From contig ASPP01020577.1 of the NCBI GenBank assembly GCA_000512085.1, forward strand, positions 1-22,998: a DNA stretch of 22,998 nt. The letters run 5' to 3'. The notes below the pieces were generated by a model. It was given only the letters and a program-made list of their open reading frames with translations. It made no database searches and had not been told where the DNA came from. The DNA is from Reticulomyxa filosa. Lineage: Eukaryota > Foraminifera > Reticulomyxidae. Each line of letters opens with the position of its first letter. Position 1 is the first letter of the stretch. A program made the position numbers and the translations under genes. Of this stretch, positions 10,714-20,095 are shown piece after piece.

Positions 10714-12135
10714 TATGAAGATTCGAAGATTTCTCAAAAAGTTACCTTTTAGAACTTTCTTTGTTGCAAACTTTTAGATATCTCATTGCAGCTCTTTAAA
10801 TCAATAAGCTGTTTTTGGTTCCCACTTTTCTTGCTATGTTCATCTTATCTTTGGATTGAATCTTTATCAATCGAAACGATTAACATAAAATAAGCTGAAC
10901 TATACTATGATAAGTGCGAACTAATTAATGTTTTCCAAATAACAAAAAAGATCACTTGATTTTATATTCTTTTGTGATAGGCAATGAAACATGAATGTTT
11001 ATGAACGTTGGGGACTGATTTCGAACTTTTTAATTTATATTGCTTTATTTTTTTGTATTATTTTTGTGACTTAACAAATTCTTTAACTTAAAAAGATAAA
11101 TAAACCGATTACTCCTAGTGAAAATACATTTATGCTTACTACAGAAAAGAAACTTAAAAGACTAAAGACTTCGACAATACGCATATATAATTGAAGTAGA
11201 AACAACAACAAACGAATAATAAAGTGTGAATTATTATAAACTTTTCAATTTAATTAAGGTATATCAAATTAATTATTTATTTCTTTTTTCAATTAGAAAA
11301 AATGTTTAATAAAAAAAAGAAAGATAATGTACGAATAATAATAAAAAACACATTTACATATTATACAAAAAAATTTAATCATTAAAGAATATATTCAAAT
11401 AATGAAATAGTTTATTCAAATGCAATTATACACTTGTAGTACTAATAATATGTCGTAATAAGCAATCATCGCAAAACCCAAGTGAACTTTGGAACTCATT
11501 TATTCTAACAACACAACTCATTTTCACGGCTTGTCTTTCATCTTTATGTGGGACTCGTGAGAAGATTAAGTGTAATACGAAAGGAACTTAGTTCCAAGAG
11601 AATAATTACAACACAAGTAAAGAAACAAGTAAAAAAAACAAGATGAAAGTGAGTAGTGCTAAGAAGAGGGTTTTAACCCACTGGAGGTCCAACGTTCCGT
11701 TAGTATTTAAGGATGTAATGTAGTGACTTTTCCTACATTTCATTTGTTGAATCTTGTTATTTGTTTATCTTTTATTTAATTTATTATTCTTTTGTTTTAA
11801 GTTGCTCAAAAGAGCGAAAACCTTTCGTATTACATTTTGCGCATATCTTTCAGCAGAAAACCCACACTTGATAAAATAAAATGTAAATTTATGAAAATGA
11901 TCTAATTAGAAAGAACAATAATGAAAAATATAAATAATCAGCAATACAAATCAATTTAATAAATAAAACATTTAGATTAATGACAAAAGAAAATTTTCTA
12001 AATAACATATAACAACAATCTATTGAGTACATATATAAATGTATATCAACTTTTACAAATTTTGATTTGACTTTTGCATTACACATTAGTAATTGTAATA
12101 AGTGAATATAATGATTACATGTAGATGTACATTTA
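10714..12135. other. AT-rich spacer upstream of the RanBD gene
   Basis: About 1.4 kb of very AT-rich sequence with no convincing ORF. The least AT-rich part, about 11465-11840, holds an inverted-repeat pair (separate entry), a small hairpin GGAAC-TTA-GTTCC at 11583-11595 and GGGTT-TT-AACCC near 11668. It did not fold into a recognisable tRNA by eye. Confidence 0.5.
11571..11834. repeat. Perfect 14-bp inverted repeat bounding a 264-bp segment
   Basis: TGTAATACGAAAGG at 11571-11584 recurs as its exact reverse complement at 11821-11834. The two arms bound a 264-bp non-coding segment that stands out from the very AT-rich flank. No target-site duplication was seen at the ends. It could be a small foldback or MITE-like element, or a chance or regulatory repeat. 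Confidence 0.5.
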
Positions 12136-12495
12136 TCATTTGTAATTATATCGACAGCGCGTACAAGCATAAACGTAACACATATTTTTATTGGGAAGAT
12201 AATTTTTGCAATTATAAAAACATAAATTTTTCGCTTTATGATTAATATGTTTACGATTAAAAAAGATGAAAATGCTTGCATTGCTATTTTTTGATAAAAT
12301 ACTATAGTGATTAGATGTGTTGATATTTTTAAAAATAAGTGATATTTGGAGTGAATGAAGAAAATATAATGATAGTTTTTCTTTTATCGATTCCTTAGTG
12401 ATTGTATCTACACTATCTTTACTTTGAATATGCACACAAATTCCGGATTTCAAAAACAAAGCTCGATTCGGAACTATCTCAAGAGGCTGCTGGAA
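12136..12495 (-). other. Doubtful open segment, possible terminal exon
   Basis: An open frame on the minus strand preceded by a long T-rich tract and TTCCAG/CAG at about 12490, which looks like a real splice acceptor. The first 40 residues (QQPLEIVPNRALFLKSG...) have ordinary composition; the rest becomes Asn/Lys/Ile-rich and is probably non-coding read-through. A short ATG segment near 12625 (MHSYIVDQYPLSLTFW) could be joined in phase 0, but it is weak. No family recognised. Confidence 0.22.
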
Positions 12496-12710
12496 CAAAG
12501 AAAAAAACGTTTACACAAAAGCATTTTTAAAAAAAAGAATAAGAAAAGGAAAAAAAAAACCAGAAAAAAAAAAAGAAGTCTCCAAAAGGTAAGTGAGAGC
12601 GGGTATTGATCAACAATGTACGAGTGCATTGCTTTCTTAACCTCTCATTCCTTGTCAAAAAAAGAAAAATTATACATCCTAAAAATTTTTAAATTGAGGT
12701 ATTTTGAAAA

Positions 12711-15582
12711 TTATTCAATTTCTTCAATTCCTAATGTGAAGCCACGGCTTCTCGCACGTTTCACATTTGGAGCTGGTTCAGTTTGTTTGTTATCATTACT
12801 ATTAGTGTTATTTGGGGCATCGTCTAGTGGGTCGTCTTTCTCCTCGTCAATGGACCTTGCACGTTGAGGCGACGACACGCCAGTTGGCAAAGTAGCTATC
12901 GACTGATAAGCGTTGGAGGAAGCAGAGCGCATGGTAGAGGCCAATGAGGCCGCAGTTGCCGTGGTAGAAGTACTCACTTGTGAAACAGACGATTCCGTGC
13001 TGGCCTGACTATTGGTCAAAGAGTTTTTGCGTTTTACAACTGCAGGGACATTTTTTGCTTGTTTCACGTTACGTGCGCTAGCCAAATGTTCCAATGATAT
13101 GCAGCCTCCTTCGAAATCTTTTTTATTGTTTTTCAAAAATAGAAAAACAATATTTTTTTTTTTCGAAACAAAGATCAAAGTAACCTGCTTGGCCAACATC
13201 CGCTTTTTCAAAAGCGTCAATCGAGAGGTCGCCTTTAGCATTCTTGAAATCAACCCACAAGCAATGCGAACCTTGGAATTCACAATTCGTCAACTGCGCT
13301 TTTGTAAATTTCGCTTCGAACAAATTAGCGCCTCGGAATATTGCGCCCCTGCAATTTGCGTGCAAAAATTTCACTTTTTCGAGTGTGGAATTTGCAAAGT
13401 TGACTTTGCTTAGATTGCATCCTGTTCGTCATTATTGATCGATTTGGGTGAGTGGACAAAAACGAAAAAAACAACAAAGATCCTACATATCATACAACTT
13501 GGGTACCTTTAAAGTTTGCTCCAGATAGTAAGAAGTTGGCGAAATTCATTCCAGACAGGTCACAACCACCAAAATCGACATCTTTGAGAACAGTGTCAAC
13601 GGTGAATTTCGCTTTCTTAAATTTGGCATTATTTAATTTTGCATTTGTTAAAACGGTTTTGGTGAAATCGGTTTCGGTTAAATCGCATTCCACAAAAGAG
13701 GCACGGTTACACTTGGATTCACTGAAATTAGTTCCAATCAAAATGGCCTTATTTAATATCGCACGTTGCAAGTCGACTTTCGATAGATTGACTTTCGATA
13801 AGTTGCATTCGGAAAAGTCTGTCCAGTTCAAACCAATGCGCATTTCATACATATATGGATGACAAACATACGTCTTTTTTTTTTTAAAAAAGTATATAGT
13901 GTAAAATGTTTGAATTTTATTGTAATTAAAATTCTAACTGGTTTTGCCGAGCATAGCTTGCGAAAAATTAACCGTTTGAAATTTAGCTTTGACCAACGTG
14001 GAGTTTTGCAAATCTGCGCCGGTGAAATTGCAGTTTTCAAGATTGGCTTGACCAAAATCACATTCGTGTAATTTCGCCGTGCTAAAATTGGCCTCTTTGC
14101 ATTCAATGGACACAAATACGGAGTTATTCAACAAGCTTTCCGTAAATACGACGTCAATGAATTTCGACTCTCCAAACGTGGTGTGATTCAATTGACTTCC
14201 ACGAAAGAATGCACGGTTCAGTGTTGTGTGATCAAATATGCAGCCACTCAATACCAATCCAGACAAATCGCAATCTTTTGTTTTTTTTTATAAATACACA
14301 AAAATTGTAATGTGTTACACTGTTTCACACATGGCAAGGACTATCTATCGGACATACTTTATACATAGTGTCCTTGTTACTCTGCTTTTCTTGCTCCATG
14401 TATATTGCATACATAAACATTATATGTATAAATAATATAAAGTAAAGTGTGAGGTTGGATTGCGAGGGGACATTGAAAAAATGGTGATCATACTTTTGAT
14501 GCTGCTGTGACTAAAATTGGCGTTTTCCAGGTGTGTTCCTTTAAAGATTGTGGATTCAAATCGACAGTTTTTCAAATTCGCATTTGTTAGAACACTGTTG
14601 GTCAAGTCGCTGTCTGAAAAAATTGCTCCTTCCAATTTAGTATCCTTAAAATTTGTTCCGACGCATTTGCATTGAATAAACTTTGCACCAGACAAATCTT
14701 GTCCACTGAAATCTTGTCCATTCAAATCAGCTTTTTGAAAATCGGCCCCTGCTAGTGAGACGTGACTTGCTATTTGATCTACTTGCTTCAATCGCTCTTG
14801 GACTTTTATCTACGAGAGTATTTAAAAAAGGAGGAAAGGGCGTACGCAAAAAAAAAAAACGTATACGTATAGCAAAAAATTCTCCCTTTTTTTTTTCTTC
14901 CCCTCTTTCTACCCCAAACTATTATGCCCTCTTTTGTTGTCTTGTAGTAAAAACAAAACATGATTTTCTTCAATAGCAATGATTCGGTTATGCTTTTCTT
15001 GGACTTTTTTCTCCAAGTCTTGAACTCGGTCATTCCACACCGAACCTTGCTTGATTTGCTCTCTTAGGGACGCAATTTCGTGTTTTTGTAATTCATTTTC
15101 GCGTTTTTGTAAATCATTTTCGCGTTGACGTGTTTCATCGCCTTTTTTTTGCAATTCATGCTCTTGCTTTAGTGCTTCGTATTTCGTTTCCATTTCTTGA
15201 GACTTCTTCAAATAATCATTCAAACGCTCACTCAATTTTTTCAATTCCTCGCCCTGTTTTGCTGTTAAATCGTTCAGGTATTGTAAATTCTTTTTATTCT
15301 CTCCCAGATTTGCTGACTCAATGTTTTTCAATCTCTCGTTCCATTTTTCAAACTCCTTTCCTACTTTTTCCACGTTTTCTTCGTGTCGCTTATCCACATA
15401 ATCAAATCGTAGGAGTGCGTGATCTGTAAATTCATTCCGCACATGCGTTTTGCGATCTGCCAACGGTACTAGTTTGTGGCAACCATATTCAAACCATGGA
15501 CACGCTACTGACTTTTTTGTTTTGCAAAAACAAAAAAAAGGTTTTTACTTGAATATGCCTTATGAGGAGAGATAAAAATCAT
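12711..15582 (-). CDS. TRAF-type zinc finger, coiled coil, about 70 pentapeptide repeats
   Basis: Exons in coding order: 15582-15549 (tentative), 15507-14960, 14809-14494, 14274-13939, 13818-13507, 13421-13185 and 13117-12711; about 729 residues. Exon 2 begins with a TRAF-type zinc finger: ACPWFEYGCHKLVPLADRKT then HVRNEFTDH (C-x6-C-x11-H-x7-H). A Lys/Glu-rich coiled coil of about 140 residues follows. From exon 3 on, pentapeptide repeats of the A(D/N)LXX type (ADFQK-ADLNG-QDFSG-QDLSG) continue almost unbroken to exon 6, with only one irregular spot (about 13595-13570). The tail in exon 7 is Ser/Thr-rich then acidic and ends GFTLGIEEIE. Pentapeptide repeats fold as a four-sided right-handed beta-helix; TRAF-type fingers and coils mediate protein assembly. 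The cellular role is unknown. The joins are well supported because the five-residue register continues through the splices. The first exon needs a 41-nt intron and is uncertain. Confidence 0.85.
13422..13506 (-). other. Phase-1 intron inside the pentapeptide domain
   Basis: Donor AAAG|GTACCC and acceptor GAACAG|GA join ANFKG to CNLSK with the repeat register unbroken. It is one of four phase-1 introns inside or at the edge of the repeat domain; the others are 14275-14493, 13819-13938 and 13118-13184. Confidence 0.75.
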
Positions 15583-16091
15583 AAACCAAAACACACTAAA
15601 CCATGTTTTGTTAAAGCTTCTTTTCTTTTTACAATATCTATGTTGAAATTGTCTGTATTTAAATATTTTTCTAAACAAAAGTGTCCCGAAATGCCGGGCA
15701 GTTAACCTCTTTCATTACTGTAACATGAAAACACTTTCTTTCCTTGTCTCACGCAATAGTAGTTGATGCGAGACTTTGTATATTTCACAACAAAGCTGTT
15801 CAAAGCGAGACAGTGTTTACACTATAGAGTTTTATATTAGATTCTAATGTTTATGGGTTAAGACAATTCGTTTTTTGATCAGCCAAAACGTTGTGAAAGA
15901 TTTTTTTTAGTCGGGTAATTTTCGAACATATTTATATATATTAATAGCAAAATTTTTTTTTTTGGCAATACCTTGTTTTATGAGACTGCAATTTGTGTGA
16001 AGTTCTGGCTGTTCACCTTGTGATTGAAAAGTTTTGTGTTATCAAATTTTTGGATTAAGAAAAAACCAGAAAAGCAGAGAAAACAAAGCAA
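15583..16091. promoter_or_regulatory. Divergent intergenic region between two start codons
   Basis: About 510 bp separate the tentative start of the minus-strand TRAF/pentapeptide gene (15582) and the + strand start at 16092, so it should carry both promoters. It contains a hairpin-like pair (GTCTCACGCA at 15746-15755 against TGCGAGAC at 15767-15774), a small CCCG/CGGG stem near 15684 and an AT-rich TATATATT stretch near 15935. No motif can be named as a promoter element. Confidence 0.4.
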
Positions 16092-19000
16092 ATGACAACT
16101 GAACCTGTAGAATCTCAGACCAACCCCCCTGTGACAGGATCAACAAGTTCATGGGCATTGTACAACGGAGATGACATAACAATAGCAGCAGTTGAAAAAA
16201 TTAGTCAATTGCAGGTTATAATACACTAACAAAATATTTTTATTTTAAAAAAGGGCACTTTGTTTGGAATATATTCCAAATGTGTGAAACAGGAGCGGAC
16301 AATGCCTGAAACTCCGTCATCCGAAATGACGACGCAAGTAAACATCGACGAACTGATAATGGAAAACGTGGAGGAAGAAAAGGGCACAACCGAGAGAGAT
16401 ATGAACAGAAACGAAGAGACAGCGGAAGACCAAAGGATTGGAGTGGAAGACGTTATGGAATTGGGATATCAGGCACACGATTTAACAAGTTATATGAAGA
16501 ACAGTGACGATGAAGAAGATAACGCCGAAGTGCAGACCTCCAATGCCAATGGGAATAGCAATGACAATTGGAATAGCAATGGCAATGACAATGAGCAAAC
16601 ACAAAAAGAGGACGAATATATATTGAAAGGGACGCAATCAAGTATTGCAAATGATATTTCGCCATTTGTCAAAAAGGATCAAACAACGTATTTTTACGAA
16701 TCGCACTATTCAAAGTTAAAAAAAAATGGAGCATGTCATAGGGGAGGAAGAGAGACAATGTTCAGAAGAGTGTTACAATTGTATAGCCAATGTGTGGGAA
16801 TGACGATGATAGAAATAATGAAAGCCAAGTGTCGGAGTTGATGGACGAGTTGAGTCGAGTGAAAAAGGAAAAAAGTGAATTGGAAAAGCAATTGATGGAG
16901 AAGACGATCGAAGAGGAGATAAAGGACAAAAGCAAGAACAAGAACGAAATAACGCGAAATGAGTTGAAAGAGGTGATTGAGCAAATGCATCGACAAAAAA
17001 TGGAATATGAAGAGAAGATTAAAGAGATTACTGCGACACATAGCACCGAGATCGCCAAAATGAATCGCAAGTTTCGTCACTCCACGCAGCTATACGAAAT
17101 CGATTTGGCCAACGTTCGCAAGAATTACGAGAGCGAATTGACCCGTTTGAACGCGTCTGTGAAAGACCTGAGTTTGAAATTGAAAACGGAGCAACAGAAA
17201 GACAAGCTGATTGAATCATTGCACGAGCAGGTCAATGGCAAGTCCCAAACGATGGAAAAGCTGAAGATCCACTACGACACGGTGATCGAGGTGATGACAC
17301 AAGAGCACGAAGACGAAATGAACGAGTTGACGAGACGATTCCACGAGACGCAAAAAACATTAAACCAAAAGGTAAAGTCGCAGGAAAGCAAATTTGCAGA
17401 GCTGAATAAACAATTGGACAAACTAAAACAAAAGTTTGAAGCGGTGCAAAAAGAAAATGACCAATTCAGATCCGAACACGCACATGCACGCAAACTCTCT
17501 CATCATGCCTTCACCACGGTTAATGTAACGTCCTCTCACGATCACGACGGCAAACACGAAAAAGGAAAAAGTGTCACCACGTTGATGGTCAAAGAAGACG
17601 ACTCAAAAAAGCCTTTGCTTTCTTTCCATCGTCGAAGGGGCAGTAGCATCACTATTGAGTACGATAACCAAGGCAACTCCAGTCGCATTATGGTGGAAAA
17701 GGCGTCCAAATTTGCGGATAAAAATGTGGAGGAGTCCACTGCGGCCATTAGTGCCAATACCAATACCAATACCAATACCAATGTCAATGCCACTCACAAA
17801 GACGAGAAGGAAGACTTCCCTGTTGGAGATCCTCATCAACCCATTTTATTGAATGGAAAGACAGTGGACAAAGAGGAAGAAGAACTCAATCCCGATTGGA
17901 GTGATCACGAAGACAATGGTCGTGACAAGACGAAGACGAGATCCAAATCCAATGCCAATTCCAGTATCAATCCCTATGATGATCAGGAAAAAAACAATCA
18001 GAAAACCATTGAGACTTTGCGCATTCGCAACAAAACATTGGAAAAAGAATGGAACAACTACAAAGAAGAGGCCGAAAAGCAAATCCAAAAGTTAAATGAA
18101 CAACTCGTGGAATTAAAAGCCAATTACGATCGACAGAGTGAAGAATTTGTCATTGACAAACAACGTCTGTTGCATGCAATGAAACAAAAAGAGACGACGA
18201 TATTGAAACAGCAAGACGACGTACAAAAACTCAAAAATAAATTTGTACAATTAGCCGAAGAGAAAAATCAACAAATCAAAAACTTGGAATTGGACATTTC
18301 TGTGAAAAAAAGAGGAATTGATGTCACTTGGAGATCTGGTTGACACTCTGCAAAATGAATTGAACGATCTGAAATACGACTTCCAAGCTAATGCAGCCAC
18401 GATCCCGGAAGATGAAAAAGATAAGGAAAAACAACCGATACAAGATGCCAACGGCAATGCTGTCGATCCCAATGCCTTTGATCCTTCCTCAGATGTTCAA
18501 GACAAAATTTACACGGCGCCAATTTTGGAAACACGAGATTCCTATGGCTTTGAAAAAAATGAAATGATTGATATGGAGTTTGGATTCGCTGATGGCGACG
18601 ATGCCAATGCATTAAGTATTTTTATCTTGTTTCTTATTCTTGTGCTTGTACTACACGATAAGACTGATGATTAATGCAGATAACATTACTTTTCTTTTTT
18701 TTTTAATGTGTCATGTGTCTTGTTGAAAAGTGAGAGACGAAAGGGTCGACGACGGCAACAACTACGACGACAACGACAACGACAACGACAACATTCTGGC
18801 TTTCAATGCAAACGACAATAATCCAGACCAGACCCAAGTGGATGAATACAACATTGACGACAATCCACAGGAACAAGCAAATGCCAATGCCTATACAAAT
18901 AATAACACTGCGAAAAATGAACAAAATAATCCAGCCAACACTTCTCCGTCGCATTGGAAGAACACAACCAATGCGGCCAACCAAAGTGAAATGGCAAACC

Positions 19001-20095
19001 GAACGGACAATGTCAATTCAGAGAGCGCCAATGTCACGACAAGTAATGCTGCCAATAACGTGGAAAACGATGAAACACGGCCAACACGCGGCACAATTAG
19101 TGTCAGTGAGGGTTTCATTGCCCAAATAGAAGTTGAAAATGAACAATTGCGAGGGGAACTAGAAATTAAAAAAAAAGAGTTATCGCAACACGCGAAAACC
19201 ATCAGCGAATTAGAGGAAGTCATCAAAGTGTGGACTCAATATGACAAACGACATCCGCCGCCCAACACACTCCACATTTTGCATGTCGATGCAGCGGATA
19301 CTCCTAAAGGCAGTCCCAATCCCACTAGTCCGTCCCAACCCCAGCAATCTCAAACTCAAATTCAACAATTTGTGGATAGCATAAATCAACAAAATTTATC
19401 CGATCAGCTCATGGGTTTGTAAATACTTTCTAATCATTCAAACAACATGCATAAACATGCACTTACCACACAAATTCAATATACTTTTTATTTATTTATT
19501 TCCTCATACGATACAATAAATGTGCTGCTGATAGACAATGAAATCGCGAAAAAAAATGATTCTGCGAAAAAAGGTGATTCTGCGAAAAAAGGTGAACCCG
19601 CCAAAGAAACAGCCTCCACACAAGTCTCAGGTGGCCAACAAACGTCAAGTGTGCAATCAAATACAAATGGCAATGGCACGCAAAGCAATGTCAACGAGAA
19701 CAACCGTAAAAACGAAGATATTACCCGTCTGCAGCAAGAATTGACAAAGATGAAAGAAGCTAGCGAAACGGCGACAAGAAAATATGAGCAAGCCAAGGAT
19801 TTGTGTGAAAAACAGCGCGAGAAATTAAGAGACTTGTACAATAAATTAGAAGAAAGTACACGCAGCTTGGAGCAGCTCAGATTTTTAAAAAACCCGGAAT
19901 TCAAACCTTCGGTTCCAACGGCTGTGGAATGAATTACGAGACACAAAGAAAGAACTCAACCAAAAAATTGATTCGTTGACCAAGCAGGCCGAATCTCAAG
20001 CCAACAACCCCAAACGTTTGGAACAAGATAAGATTAATTCATTACTTATGTTTAACCAAGAGATGGAACGGATGAGAAATTTTTTTAAAAAATAG
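16092..20095 (+). CDS. Large coiled-coil protein with Asn/Asp-rich linkers, function unknown
   Basis: Proposed parts: 16092-16214, 16254-16714, 16813-18615, 18731-19414 and 19535-20095, about 1,209 residues. Start is the ATG at 16092. The N-terminal third is acidic (NVEEEKGTTERDM). From about 16830 long coiled coils begin (VSELMDELSRVKKEKSELEK), interrupted by a His/Ser/Asn linker (17480-18000) with Asn-Thr repeats, and resume to about 18400. A further Asn-rich linker with Asp-Asn repeats (18760-18800) precedes a short coil (VENEQLRGELEIKKKELSQH). The last exon has six-residue repeats of the SAKKGD type, then a final coil ending FNQEMERMRNFFKK. The frame must change at three spots (16715-16812, 18305-18311, 19887-19892); at two of them one A of a run seems extra. 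Without that correction the protein would stop early at 18343 and 19932. The architecture suggests a filament, tether or centrosomal/Golgi-type scaffold, but no family is recognised. Confidence 0.72.
16215..16253 (+). other. Very short 39-nt intron
   Basis: Donor CAG|GTTATA, acceptor AAAAAAG, with a branch-point-like ACTAAC in the middle. A TAA stops read-through, and removal joins ...KISQLQ to GTLFGIYS in phase 0. Confidence 0.65.
16715..16812 (+). other. Frame discontinuity: intron or double frameshift
   Basis: The upstream frame (...YESHYSK) and downstream frame (NNESQVSEL) differ. A 98-nt intron with donor GTTAAA and acceptor GATGATAG fits in phase 2. Yet the region is purine-rich rather than T-rich and encodes a sensible peptide in the third frame (MEHVIGEEERQCSEEC). 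That frame links both sides if one A (run 16718-16726) and one G (16796-16798) are extra. Confidence 0.45.
17755..17782 (+). repeat. ACCAAT trinucleotide-type coding repeat (Asn-Thr)
   Basis: About four copies of a six-base unit encode alternating Asn and Thr in a linker between coiled coils. Confidence 0.75.
18762..18792 (+). repeat. GACAAC coding repeat (Asp-Asn)
   Basis: Repeated six-base unit near the start of the 18731-19414 exon, coding for Asp-Asn. Confidence 0.75.
19543..19596 (+). repeat. Three imperfect 18-bp tandem repeats
   Basis: Unit TCTGCGAAAAAAGGTGAT; encodes IAKKND, SAKKGD and SAKKGE. Each copy contains an A-run, a natural site of slippage. Confidence 0.75.

Noticed and set aside
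11640-11710. tRNA-like stems near GGGTTTTAACCC
   Set aside because: No acceptor stem, T-loop consensus or anticodon arm could be aligned.
12424-12609. Lys/Arg-rich + strand ORF followed by a good GTAAGTGAG donor
   Set aside because: The purine run is better explained as the pyrimidine tract of a minus-strand acceptor; no downstream + exon was found. The donor match remains unexplained.
13012-13862. Phe/Ala/Lys-rich + strand ORFs
   Set aside because: Antisense reads of the pentapeptide repeats, whose periodicity produces a false repeated protein on the other strand.
16736-17080. Hydrophobic minus-strand ORFs resembling membrane proteins
   Set aside because: They are antisense to the Glu/Lys coiled coil; Leu/Phe richness is the complement of Lys/Glu codons.
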